Source: Selenomonas sp.
GTDB taxonomy: Bacteria > Bacillota_C > Negativicutes > Selenomonadales > Selenomonadaceae
DNA: 12,251 bases
Direction of reading: 5' to 3'
Assembly: GCA_017940705.1 (NCBI GenBank)
Contig: JAGAYB010000016.1
Span: forward strand, 1-12,251
How positions within the stretch are numbered: the stretch's first letter is position 1; each line of letters opens with the position of its first letter. The notes beneath the pieces were generated by a model. That model saw only the letters and a list, made by a program, of their open reading frames with translations, was not told the origin of the DNA and searched no databases. A program made the position numbers and the translations under genes. Of this stretch, positions 4,539-12,251 are shown piece after piece.

Positions 4539-7466
4539 ATGATGAAATATATGAATTTACTTTCAGGCATACTGGCACTTACCGCACTGTTGCACGATTG
4601 GGGGAAAGCAAATGACGCTTTCCAGGAATCGTTGCGAAAGAAGAAGGCGAGAGATTGCTACCGACATGAGTGGCTTAGCTGCAAGCTGGTGGAGAATCTT
4701 TGTGCTGCTGCTGATAACGATGCTGATTGGCTTCAGCAGCTTGCCGAAGGAAAAATTGATGAAAAGGCTCTTATCGAGGCAATACAAAAAAACTATGCAC
4801 AGGAGATAGGTGAAATGCCACCTATTGCCAGTATGATTTGCTGGCTGATTTTGTGCCATCATCGAATGCCAACGCTGGAAAAGGATGATTGCGCTGGTTT
4901 CGTGAAAGCCGAGGGTAGTTCTTTTCAAGAGGTGCTTTCTTTAATTGAGCCTGAGTGGGGATATAAGAAAACTGAAGAAGTGAAAATCCCCCTGTTTTCC
5001 AAGGGCTTGTTGCTTGATTCGACAGTTTGGCTTCAGAAGCTGAAGGAGGCCAGTCAGGCAGTGCTGGATGAACAAGATGGGCTCCTGGAAATATGGGAAG
5101 CTGACAATACGAGAATTTTCTTATTGCAGGCGAGAATTTGCCTGATGCTGGCGGATTACACTGTTTCATCAGAGGAGGCTGATAAAACATGGAAAGGTGG
5201 GCGACATGTTTTATATGCTAATACCTGCCAAGGAAAGCTGAAGCAGAAACTTGCTGAACATCTTGTTCGTGTTTCTCAACAGGCTGTTCAGACAGCTATT
5301 GTCTTGCCGAAACTCATGGCTGGTATGAAACAGGCAAAAAATGTGGAAAAACTCCAACAGGCAAGTGCATTGCCAGATTTTGTCTGGCAGGACTTGGCAG
5401 TTCAGGCTGTGCGTGAAAATAAGGCGCAGATTGAGGATGAGGTCGGTTGGTTTGTAGTCAATATGGCTGGAACAGGCTGCGGCAAAACCTTTGCCAATGC
5501 CAAGCTGGCCATGGCTATCTCGAAAGATGGAGAATCCCTGAGGTATAGCCTCCTGCTGGGGCTTAGAAGCCTTACACTGCAAACTGGCGACGAGTATCGT
5601 AGCCGTGTAAAGTTGAACGAAGATGATATGGCTGTATTGATTGGTTCTGCTACGGTCAAGGAACTGCATGAACGCTTGAGAGTTGGAAAAGAAGAGTTTG
5701 AGACCGCTTGGGATGACAATAGTGATACTGCAAACATGAATGAGCTTTTGCCTGGTGATATTTATGGTGGCGTTGCTCAGGGAGAAGAGGTTTTGGCGGC
5801 ACTATTTCCTCAGCACAATAAAGTTGCAAGCCAAAAGCACCGCAGATTGCTATATGCGCCTGTGCTGGTGTCCACCATCGACCATCTTATGCCAAGCACG
5901 GAAAGCATTCGCGGGGGACGTTATATGCTGCCTGTGCTGAGGATGATGACGGCTGATATTGTCATTGATGAGATAGATGATTTCACAGGCAGTGATTTGG
6001 TAGCAATAGCAAGGCTTACGCATTTGGCTGGCATGCTGGGGCGCAATGTGATATTGTCATCGGCAACTATCCCGCCTGATTTGTCTGAAGGCTTGTTTTC
6101 TGCCTATAAAAGTGGACGGGCACTTTATGCTCGTTTCTTTGGCAAAAGCAATGCTATCAACTGTGTCTGGTGTGATGAGTTCATGACTGAAGTAAAACTG
6201 ATGGACAACCAAAAAGCAGATGATTTCAGGATGGCTCATGCTGCATATGTTGAGAGCCATTGCAAGAAACTTCTGGTTCAGCCGCCGAAAAGATGGGCCT
6301 GGATAAAGGATTGCAGTGATATTTTGAACAAAACAGGCGATGAGCGGCGAAAAGCATATTGCGAATCTATGAAAGAAGCGGCGGTCATCCTTCACCATAA
6401 TTACTTCGTAACAGATAAGAAAACAAATAAGAAAGTATCAATTGGTCTAGTCAGGACAGCGAATATCAGGCTTTGTGTGGAAGTTGCCAAGTATTTCGTG
6501 GAGACAGCCGTGTGGCCAGAGAATATGGCACCGAGGATTATGGTGTATCATAGCAGGCAGACACTGCTTTTGCGAACTTTGCAGGAGAAATATCTTGATG
6601 GAGCCTTGAAACGCAAGGGGCAGGACACGGAGAAGATTGATTTTACAGATAGTGTGATGCGTAAGCACATAGACGAAGCAGAAGAAAATAATATTTTGTT
6701 TATTGTCATAGCTACACCTATTGAGGAAGTAGGCCGAGACCATGATTTTGACTGGGCCATATTGGAGCCATCTTCGTATCGCTCGCTCATTCAGTTGGCT
6801 GGTCGTATTCGCAGGCATAGACGTGCTTTCAAGGCCAAAGCTTTAGGCAATATCTGTATAATGCAATATAATATGTTGGCTTTGGAGGGGAAAAAGATAG
6901 CATACACCTTGCCGGGCTTTGAATGTGAGGAATATGTCCTGGATACGCATGATTTACAGCAACTGGTAGATGTTGAGGGCTTGGCCGAGAGAGTAGATGC
7001 CATACCTAGAGTCAGTAGGCGGGAAAGTTTATCACCCAAGAGAAGATTCATAGATCTGGAGCATCAGGTATTGAGCGATTTTCGCAATCTTTCAAATGTG
7101 GGGGCTGCCTTTATTCACGGCTGGCAGGATGAGTATTGGTATTTGACTGGTTTGCCGCAAACTTTGAATCCTTTCCGGGAGGGGGAAAAAGATAGAGAAT
7201 TGTATTTAAGAAAGGATGACGTGGGGCGGTATAGATTCTATGAAATAGATGAGGTGTCTGGGGATTTTCAGCTGATTGAAGAAACCTATGACATTGTTCA
7301 CGCCGAGGTTGATGAAAGTGAGAAGTTTTGGCTTGAGAGGGACTATGGCACCGCAAGCGGGGGGGACAAGGAATGGAGTTATAGAGTGGGACTGCTGACT
7401 ATTTCTGAGAAGAAACGCGAGCGCATCTATTCTGACCAATATGGCATGGTTGAGCTTGTTAGGTGA
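4539..7466 (+). CDS. cas3: CRISPR-associated nuclease-helicase Cas3 (type I-F), lacking the Cas2 domain
   Basis: Cas3 is recruited by the target-bound Csy complex and unwinds and degrades the displaced DNA strand. Residues are numbered from a possible TTG start at 4524. The HD nuclease motifs are HDWGK (H24, D25, K28), YRHEW (H48) and CHHRMP (H112, H113). The helicase has Walker A GTGCGKT (316-322), DEID (482-485), SSAT (512-515) and motif VI QLAGRIRRH (757-765). ATG 4539 is chosen; ATG 4542 and TTG 4524 are also possible, none has a strong ribosome site, and an in-frame stop at 4512 bars any longer protein. Family I-F Cas3 is normally about 1,050-1,100 residues with an N-terminal Cas2 domain of about 95. 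Here the protein starts right at the HD domain, so Cas2 is missing while the interference domains look intact. It heads the cas operon; csy1 follows after 12 bases. Confidence 0.95.
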   Translation: MMKYMNLLSGILALTALLHDWGKANDAFQESLRKKKARDCYRHEWLSCKLVENLCAAADNDADWLQQLAEGKIDEKALIEAIQKNYAQEIGEMPPIASMICWLILCHHRMPTLEKDDCAGFVKAEGSSFQEVLSLIEPEWGYKKTEEVKIPLFSKGLLLDSTVWLQKLKEASQAVLDEQDGLLEIWEADNTRIFLLQARICLMLADYTVSSEEADKTWKGGRHVLYANTCQGKLKQKLAEHLVRVSQQAVQTAIVLPKLMAGMKQAKNVEKLQQASALPDFVWQDLAVQAVRENKAQIEDEVGWFVVNMAGTGCGKTFANAKLAMAISKDGESLRYSLLLGLRSLTLQTGDEYRSRVKLNEDDMAVLIGSATVKELHERLRVGKEEFETAWDDNSDTANMNELLPGDIYGGVAQGEEVLAALFPQHNKVASQKHRRLLYAPVLVSTIDHLMPSTESIRGGRYMLPVLRMMTADIVIDEIDDFTGSDLVAIARLTHLAGMLGRNVILSSATIPPDLSEGLFSAYKSGRALYARFFGKSNAINCVWCDEFMTEVKLMDNQKADDFRMAHAAYVESHCKKLLVQPPKRWAWIKDCSDILNKTGDERRKAYCESMKEAAVILHHNYFVTDKKTNKKVSIGLVRTANIRLCVEVAKYFVETAVWPENMAPRIMVYHSRQTLLLRTLQEKYLDGALKRKGQDTEKIDFTDSVMRKHIDEAEENNILFIVIATPIEEVGRDHDFDWAILEPSSYRSLIQLAGRIRRHRRAFKAKALGNICIMQYNMLALEGKKIAYTLPGFECEEYVLDTHDLQQLVDVEGLAERVDAIPRVSRRESLSPKRRFIDLEHQVLSDFRNLSNVGAAFIHGWQDEYWYLTGLPQTLNPFREGEKDRELYLRKDDVGRYRFYEIDEVSGDFQLIEETYDIVHAEVDESEKFWLERDYGTASGGDKEWSYRVGLLTISEKKRERIYSDQYGMVELVR

Positions 7467-7478
7467 GGAGGGGTAAGG

Positions 7479-8612
7479 TTGAGTGTTTTTCTGGATGAAC
7501 TTGCAAATAAAGCCAAAAAGGATAAGGATTTGAGGGACTGTTTGCTTAGACTGGCCGATAATGCCTGCAAAATCGAACTGGCTACACATATCGGCAAATA
7601 TACAGATCCTGAACTGCAGATAAATTATTGCGTGGCTACGGATGGCGTGACTGACAGTAATTATGTGATGACTAAGAATGTGAATTGCCAAGTTGATATG
7701 TATAGCAGTGCCTCATATGCTGCAACCAGCAGTTTGCTGACCAAAAAACTGGAGGATGGCAGGACAGTATATCAGCATCTCAATAATGATGATATGTTGC
7801 GGGAAGATATAGAATCACTTGGCCTTGCTTATGATGAAATCAAAGAAAAGCTACTTGCTTTCAAGAAACCTGATAGTCATGCGCCCATAGGGAATAAGCT
7901 TAGGCAAGTGTTTTTTCCTATCGGAGATACAGATCACCTGCTGTCAGTCATGCAGCCTGCCTGCATTATCCAGGAATTGGCAGCTAGGACAAGGGCGATG
8001 AGGGAGTTGAAATTTGCGGCACGAAAGCCGGAGGCTGATATTGAAGAATACAGTGAGATTTATGGGATGGTGAGCACAAAAATAGGAGGTGCCAATGCAC
8101 AAAACGTGTCTATAGGGACTACTGGCATGGATGCGAAAATGTTGTTGTCAATGCCCCCAAAATTCGAAAAACGAGTCATGCTGCCTAGAAATGATTTTTT
8201 CAAAGAAAAAGTGTGGTTCAATAACAAATTCAAGGATGTATATAGTCATATCTGCAAGTGTTATAGCACTACTTGGGAAAATAAGCAGAATCGGGAGATA
8301 CTAGGCTATTACTGGTCCAAAGTCATTGATGAGATATATAGGAATGTGTACGAGTTGCGTGCGCAGCAGCAAGGCTGGAGTGAAAATGTAAATCTGCCCA
8401 GGGAACAGGCTATTTGGCTGGATGATAAATATGTTGATGAACGTTATGACAGTGATGAGTGGAAGCAGAAAGTTATCTTGGACTTTGCAAGAAGGCTGAG
8501 GGAGTTTTTTATTGAGGCCTGGAAAAATGAATATAAAACTGAAATCACACCTGATGATAAATTTTTGGATAATTTAAAAGAGAAAGTCCTTGAGGTCGTT
8601 CAGTCAGAGTGA
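7479..8612 (+). CDS. csy1: Type I-F CRISPR-associated protein Csy1 (Cas8f)
   Basis: This is the large subunit of the Csy (type I-F Cascade) complex; with Csy2 it holds the crRNA 5' handle and reads the PAM. The start is TTG 7479, with an AGGAGGGG ribosome site at 7466-7473 that overlaps the cas3 stop. The product has 377 residues, shorter than the roughly 430 of the Pseudomonas aeruginosa protein. The clearest family mark is GGANAQNVSIG (203-213) followed by LLSMPP (222-227), matching the GGxxxQNxS...LLxSxPP pattern of Csy1. GDTDHLLSVMQP and the basic C-terminal region also fit. The sequence is otherwise divergent, as Csy1 usually is. Position between cas3 and csy2 supports the call. Confidence 0.93.
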   Translation: MSVFLDELANKAKKDKDLRDCLLRLADNACKIELATHIGKYTDPELQINYCVATDGVTDSNYVMTKNVNCQVDMYSSASYAATSSLLTKKLEDGRTVYQHLNNDDMLREDIESLGLAYDEIKEKLLAFKKPDSHAPIGNKLRQVFFPIGDTDHLLSVMQPACIIQELAARTRAMRELKFAARKPEADIEEYSEIYGMVSTKIGGANAQNVSIGTTGMDAKMLLSMPPKFEKRVMLPRNDFFKEKVWFNNKFKDVYSHICKCYSTTWENKQNREILGYYWSKVIDEIYRNVYELRAQQQGWSENVNLPREQAIWLDDKYVDERYDSDEWKQKVILDFARRLREFFIEAWKNEYKTEITPDDKFLDNLKEKVLEVVQSE

Positions 8613-8646
8613 TGGTTGTGGTGTGTTGATCAGAGGTGAGAGCCTG

Positions 8647-9552
8647 ATGGATAAAACTTATTTGTTGTTTTCTAAAATGAAGGTACATAATGCTAATGCA
8701 GCCAGTTCAGCGTATACCATAGGGGTACCGGCTATGACTGCATGGACAGGTTTCATGTATGCGCTGGAGCGATATGTCAGAACCCAATGCAAGCTGGAGG
8801 AAGTGAGATTTACCGGTATTGCGGTATCGTATCATGAATGTGAGCTGCAGACGTATAGACTGGATGAATATAGGACGAATATTGTTGGGTATGCCAAGCC
8901 GCCTAAGCTGGATGGCAATGATGGTGGTATAAAGGCTGCTTCATTCATTGAAGAAGCAAGGTGTCATATGTGCGTGAGCCTCCTTATCGAGCTTGAAGGC
9001 GTGAATGGCAAGAATGAAAAGAAGCTGTTGCATGCCGTCAGGGAGCGAATGCCGCGCATGAAAGCTGCTGGGGGAGATATTTGGACAATATTTGACGAGA
9101 AAAATTTAAACGTCCACTATGTCAGGGATGAAAAGTCTATGTATAAGGTTAGGGCTAGATTGATGGTTGGCGCCATGCTCAAGGAGCGTCTGGATCTTAT
9201 ACAGCCAACTGAGGCGCATGATGCGCTGGATTGTCTCATGGATATTCAGAGGGTAATGCATAAGAAGATTGTCGAAGGGCAGGAAGATTCTAAGAAGGTG
9301 CGCTGGGAAAGCAGCAAATTCATTGACAAGGGCTGGCTGGTACCTATAGCTGTGGGGTTTTGTGATTTGTCCGGCCCTACTGATAAGCTAGAGGGGCAGC
9401 GTGATTATGGCTATGAGCATCACTTTGTTGAGCCGATAGTCACGGTAGGTGAATTTATGATGCCGCATAGATTCAATACCCTCGATGAAATGATGTGGCG
9501 TTATGATTATGATGAGGTCAATGGTCTTTATCTTTGCAGACAGGCAATGTAA
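8647..9552 (+). CDS. csy2: Type I-F CRISPR-associated protein Csy2 (Cas5f)
   Basis: This is the Cas5-like subunit that caps the crRNA 5' handle together with Csy1. ATG 8647 is preferred: it has an AGGTG ribosome site at 8634-8638 and gives 301 residues starting MDKTYLLFSKMKV, close to the roughly 325 of known members. A longer reading from 8590 would overlap csy1 and adds 19 unlike residues. Family marks are the early GVPAMTAWTGFMYALER stretch, then GWLVPIAVGFCDLSG, the RDYGYEHHFVEPIVTVGE region and MMPHRF near the C-terminus. A 34-base gap follows the csy1 stop and a 21-base gap precedes csy3, within one operon. Confidence 0.94.
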   Translation: MDKTYLLFSKMKVHNANAASSAYTIGVPAMTAWTGFMYALERYVRTQCKLEEVRFTGIAVSYHECELQTYRLDEYRTNIVGYAKPPKLDGNDGGIKAASFIEEARCHMCVSLLIELEGVNGKNEKKLLHAVRERMPRMKAAGGDIWTIFDEKNLNVHYVRDEKSMYKVRARLMVGAMLKERLDLIQPTEAHDALDCLMDIQRVMHKKIVEGQEDSKKVRWESSKFIDKGWLVPIAVGFCDLSGPTDKLEGQRDYGYEHHFVEPIVTVGEFMMPHRFNTLDEMMWRYDYDEVNGLYLCRQAM

Positions 9553-9573
9553 TCAGAAAAGGAGAAATGTGAT

Positions 9574-10614
9574 ATGGCTAAGAAGAATGCGGCTAACAAT
9601 ATGAAACTTCCCTCTCTGCTGGCGTATGAGAAGAAGATTGTTCCCTCCGATGGACATTTATATGGCACTGTTTGGGACGATGCTCATACTAATGAGATTG
9701 TGCCGCTCAAACTTACAGAGAAAGCAGTGCGTGGCACTGATTCTACTTTGCAGAAAAATTCCAAAGCCGATACTGAAGACAAATTTGAAGCACGGATTAC
9801 GATGGCTAATTTGCAGACAGTTGATACCTGTATGTTGGGGGTGAAGCAGGATACAATAGTGCTGACTTTTACATTGAAGATCATGAGTGGCGTAGAAATT
9901 CCGATAGCTTGCAATGATATAGCATTTTATGATAATTACTACGCTAAGGTCAAAGAGTATATAAAGAAAACTGGATGCCGGGAGTTGGGGCATCGTTACG
10001 CTACTAATATAGCCAATGGCCGGTTCTTGTGGCGCAATCGCTTGGGAGCAGAAAAGATTGATGTTCAGGTGAAGGCTGATGATTTGGAGGCAACGTTCTC
10101 AGCATATGACTATTCTCTGCGAAATTTCGATAAACATGATGAAAAACTAGATGAGTTGGCGGGGAAGATTGCATCAGCCCTGTCTGGCGAAATTCCTTAT
10201 TTGTATGTCGAGGTAAAGGCATATGCAAAGGTGGGATTAGGCCAGGAAGTTTATCCTAGTGAGGAATTGGTATTCAACAAGGGCAAGGGGGATAAGAGTA
10301 AGATCCTGTATCAGTCAAACAACATTGCAGCTATGCATTCTCAGAAAATCGGCAATGCGTTGCGCACGATTGACACTTGGTATCCTGGCTATCCTGACAA
10401 AGAAAATTCGCCTGTTCTGGCTGTTGAGGTCTATGGTGCAGTAACTACCAGGGGGAGGGCCTTCCGTAATCCGAACAGCAAGCAAGATTTTTATACCCTG
10501 TTTAAGAAATATATGTTTGGAAACGAACCTTTGACGAATGAAGAGGCTGATTATGTAGCAGCAGTTCTCATACGTGGTGGTGTATTCGGTGAGAGTGACA
10601 AAAAGGGTGAGTGA
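9574..10614 (+). CDS. csy3: Type I-F CRISPR-associated protein Csy3 (Cas7f), backbone subunit
   Basis: In the Csy complex six copies form the crRNA-binding backbone. Each covers a six-nucleotide segment, and its thumb flips out every sixth base. The ATG has AAGGAG at 9559-9564. The 346 residues are close to the P. aeruginosa protein (about 342), and this is the best conserved gene of the set. Marks in order are LPSLLAYEKKIVPSD, EKAVRGT, NLQTVDTCML, ACNDIAFYDNYY, RYATNIANGRFLWRNRLGAE, GQEVYPSEEL, HSQKIGNALRTIDTWYPGY, DFYTLFKKYM and LIRGGVFGE. It is 3 bases from csy4, so the two are probably translated together. Confidence 0.98.
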   Translation: MAKKNAANNMKLPSLLAYEKKIVPSDGHLYGTVWDDAHTNEIVPLKLTEKAVRGTDSTLQKNSKADTEDKFEARITMANLQTVDTCMLGVKQDTIVLTFTLKIMSGVEIPIACNDIAFYDNYYAKVKEYIKKTGCRELGHRYATNIANGRFLWRNRLGAEKIDVQVKADDLEATFSAYDYSLRNFDKHDEKLDELAGKIASALSGEIPYLYVEVKAYAKVGLGQEVYPSEELVFNKGKGDKSKILYQSNNIAAMHSQKIGNALRTIDTWYPGYPDKENSPVLAVEVYGAVTTRGRAFRNPNSKQDFYTLFKKYMFGNEPLTNEEADYVAAVLIRGGVFGESDKKGE

Positions 10615-10617
10615 ACT

Positions 10618-11208
10618 ATGGTGAAATATTATCAGGAGTTGACAATACTGCCGGATGGTGAGGTCAATGAAAATCATATATGGGGCAAGCTGTATCAGTC
10701 GGTGCATATTGCATTGTCAGACAAGATGGAGGAGAGGGGGCGCATTGGTGTTTCTTTTCCTCACTACAGCCTGGATGGGTTGGGGGACAAACTAAGGATT
10801 TTTGCTGAGACAGAAGAAGATCTGTTAGCGCTGAATATGCAGCAGCAGGTGGCCAGGTATCGTGATTATGTCCATGTCAAGGGCATCGCCAAGATACCTA
10901 AGCATGTTGCATGGGCTACTTTCAGGCGCAGGCATAACAAAGGCAATCCTGCTAAATTAGCAAGAAGATATGCCAAAAGGCACAATGTTTCTTTTGATGA
11001 GGCCATCAACCTTTTCTCAGAGCAGGAGCATAGGAAACAGGAGCATAGGAAACAGGAGCATAGGAAACTGCCTTATGTAGTGCTGCGCAGTGACAGCAAT
11101 GGATATGAGTACCGTTTGTCTATAGAGAAAATAGACAAAGAGGAAGTTGTTGAGATGGGGTTTGGGAGCTATGGATTGGATAATCAATCTACTGTGCCTG
11201 TGTTTTGA
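10618..11208 (+). CDS. csy4: CRISPR RNA endoribonuclease Csy4 (Cas6f)
   Basis: Csy4 cuts the array transcript at the 3' base of each repeat hairpin and stays bound to the crRNA 3' stem-loop. The product has 196 residues (P. aeruginosa 187); the ribosome site AGGGTGA sits about 8 bases before ATG. Conserved marks are RIGVSFP, KLRIFA, the basic segment FRRRHNKGNPAKLARRYAKRH that grips the hairpin, LPYVVLRSDSNG carrying the catalytic-site Ser, and the YGL...VPVF end. The catalytic His (H29 in P. aeruginosa, in KLHQAL) aligns with Tyr26 in a simple alignment; His30, in YQSVHIAL, is the likely true counterpart. A QEHRK peptide is repeated three times in the linker before LPYVV. Both the main array and the crRNA-like element would be its substrates. 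Confidence 0.96.
   Translation: MVKYYQELTILPDGEVNENHIWGKLYQSVHIALSDKMEERGRIGVSFPHYSLDGLGDKLRIFAETEEDLLALNMQQQVARYRDYVHVKGIAKIPKHVAWATFRRRHNKGNPAKLARRYAKRHNVSFDEAINLFSEQEHRKQEHRKQEHRKLPYVVLRSDSNGYEYRLSIEKIDKEEVVEMGFGSYGLDNQSTVPVF
11023..11067 (+). repeat. Three perfect 15-bp tandem copies inside csy4
   Basis: The unit CAGGAGCATAGGAAA is repeated three times without change, at 11023-11037, 11038-11052 and 11053-11067. It is in frame and encodes QEHRK each time. Perfect identity indicates a recent expansion, and the number of copies probably varies between strains. It falls in a linker rather than in a catalytic motif. Confidence 0.95.
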
Positions 11209-11338
11209 CCCAAATTTTAGGAACGCTTGTAGAATCTAGTAAAATCAAGGCTTCTTGAAGATGCGCAGAATTTGGGGTAAAATAGGGGAAAGGCCTGTGA
11301 GAGCAGGTGTGATAAGGTGGTAGGCATTGGATTTTACA
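11209..11338 (+). promoter_or_regulatory. CRISPR leader with array promoter
   Basis: This 130-base stretch runs from the csy4 stop to the first repeat. It holds TTGAAG (11255-11260), a 17-base spacer and TAAAAT (11278-11283), a good sigma-70 promoter that would start RNA about 50 bases before repeat 1. CCCAAATT (11209-11216) and AATTTGGG (11269-11276) form an 8-bp inverted repeat around the promoter region, of unknown role. No gene is visible. The array can therefore be transcribed separately from the cas operon. Confidence 0.75.
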
Positions 11339-12251
11339 GTTAACCGCCGTGTAGGCGGCTTAGAAAACCAGTCTCTTACGGACTGCTGGGCTTCTTCAGT
11401 TAACCGCCGTGTAGGCGGCTTAGAAAAGCTTTGCGGCGGCTATGACCAGCTGCTACATGTATTCCGCCGTATAGGCGGCTTAGAAATCCTTGTAGGTGTA
11501 GCAAAGCACCGGCGTGTTGTATTCCGCCGTATAGGCGGCTTAGAAAATACGGTCCTTAATGGAGTGACCACTATAGCCGTATTCCGCCGTATAGGCGGCT
11601 TAGAAATTGGAGAGCATAAGCACCTTTTGGGCATCGCCGTATTCCGCCGTATAGGCGGCTTAGAAATCTATCATGCCTTCGTTTTGCAGCCATTTTTTGT
11701 ATTCCGCCGTATAGGCGGCTTAGAAATTACCCCAGACAACGATACGATGGAAATACGTGTATTCCGCCGTATAGGCGGCTTAGAAAACACGACGGCCTCC
11801 CGGTGAAAACATACGACAGTATTCCGCCGTATAGGCGGCTTAGAAATTGCAGTTTTCAAAATGACGAGCAAAGTCCTTGTATTCCGCCGTATAGGCGGCT
11901 TAGAAATGAATTCGTGCCACGCGCCATGGTGCCGTCTCGTATTCCGCCGTATAGGCGGCTTAGAAAGTCTATCAATGTCACCGGCATGAATAAGCAGTGT
12001 ATTCCGCCGTATAGGCGGCTTAGAAAGTTCGGGCGGTGAAAAAATCGAACCGCTGTTCGTATTCCGCCGTATAGGCGGCTTAGAAACTGTCGAGGGAACG
12101 GATTGTAGACTCACGGTTGTATTCCGCCGTATAGGCGGCTTAGAAAATAGGTGAATCTATGATGCCTGCGGCGGCGTATTTCGCCGTATAGGCGGCTTAG
12201 AAATCTTTGAAGATGAAAAGAAGGTGCAAACTCTCGTATTCCGCCGTATAG
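11339..12251 (+). CRISPR. Type I-F CRISPR array, 15 spacers visible, continues past the window
   Basis: Repeats of 28 bp recur every 60 bp from 11339 to 12119, then at 12176 and (cut at its 16th base) 12236. Each has the I-F form: a 5-nt lead, stem CCGCC, loop GTATA, stem GGCGG and handle CTTAGAAA. The handle at the 3' side of the repeat and the upstream leader show transcription on the + strand. Spacers are 32 nt except spacer 14 (12147-12175), which is 29. The consensus lead is GTATT. Repeats 1 and 2 instead have GTTAA and loop GTGTA (four differences), and repeat 15 has C6 changed to T, leaving a G-T pair. Comparing the 15 spacers by eye with this window shows no match, so their targets lie elsewhere. 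Confidence 0.99.

Noticed and set aside
4539..11208. Type I-F3 transposon-associated (Tn7-like) CRISPR system
   Set aside because: A full Cas3 and separate csy1 and csy2 genes are present, and no tniQ, tnsA, tnsB or tnsC is seen. This is an interference system.
11327..12114. Long reading frames on both strands through the array, with a repeated FRRIGGLE-like or SKPPIRRNT-like peptide
   Set aside because: These arise because the 60-bp repeat period is divisible by three and the repeats lack stops in some frames. Spacer-encoded parts are unrelated and no ribosome sites fit. They are not tandem-repeat proteins.
11367..12235. Self-targeting spacers against genes of this window
   Set aside because: Comparing each spacer by eye with the window on both strands showed no long match. 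The only self-match seen belongs to the crRNA-like guide at 4422-4447. A genome-wide search was not possible here.

Overview
The window joins the end of a cobalamin (vitamin B12) biosynthesis operon to a complete type I-F CRISPR-Cas interference operon and the first 15 spacers of its array. All genes lie on the + strand. Strong AGGAGG-type ribosome sites, GTG and TTG starts, and the cob gene order suggest a Negativicutes-type anaerobic Firmicute such as a Selenomonas relative. This is an inference from style and composition; no marker gene settles it. The cob genes look clearly more GC-rich than the cas genes and the spacer between them, which suggests the CRISPR locus arrived separately.

Layout. 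Positions 2-1501 hold the 3' part of cobQ/cbiP, 1495-2436 cbiB/cobD, 2459-3226 cobS, and 3254-4006 a P-loop nucleoside/nucleotide-type kinase. A strong intrinsic terminator at 4014-4048 closes this operon. Next comes a gene-free stretch of about 490 bases (4049-4538). It contains a near-consensus promoter (4308-4336), then two degenerate CRISPR repeats (4392-4421 and 4448-4473) around a 26-nt spacer-like segment (4422-4447), and then cas3. The interference operon is cas3 (4539-7466), csy1/cas8f (7479-8612), csy2/cas5f (8647-9552), csy3/cas7f (9574-10614) and csy4/cas6f (10618-11208). A 130-nt leader with its own promoter precedes a 28-nt-repeat array that runs off the window end.

Main result. 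The small repeat-spacer-repeat element upstream of cas3 reads as a crRNA-like regulatory RNA, of the kind called CreR or Cas-regulating RNA in other CRISPR types. Its spacer matches DNA immediately upstream of cas3 (from 4502), next to a correct I-F PAM (CC, 4500-4501). Spacer positions 1-5, 7-11 and 13-15 match. The only mismatches in the first 15 are at 6 and 12, the positions that type I crRNAs flip out and do not read. The target covers a TATAAT -10-like box (4517-4522). The simplest model is negative feedback: Csy4 processes the RNA, the Csy complex loads it, and the complex sits on the cas3 promoter or leader without cutting because the match is seed-only.

Other oddities. Cas3 lacks the N-terminal Cas2 domain normal for I-F, and no cas1 is in view, so spacer acquisition must rely on genes elsewhere or be lost. 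The two leader-proximal repeats differ from the others at four positions and resemble the regulatory repeats. One spacer is 29 nt. csy4 carries a threefold 15-bp in-frame tandem repeat.
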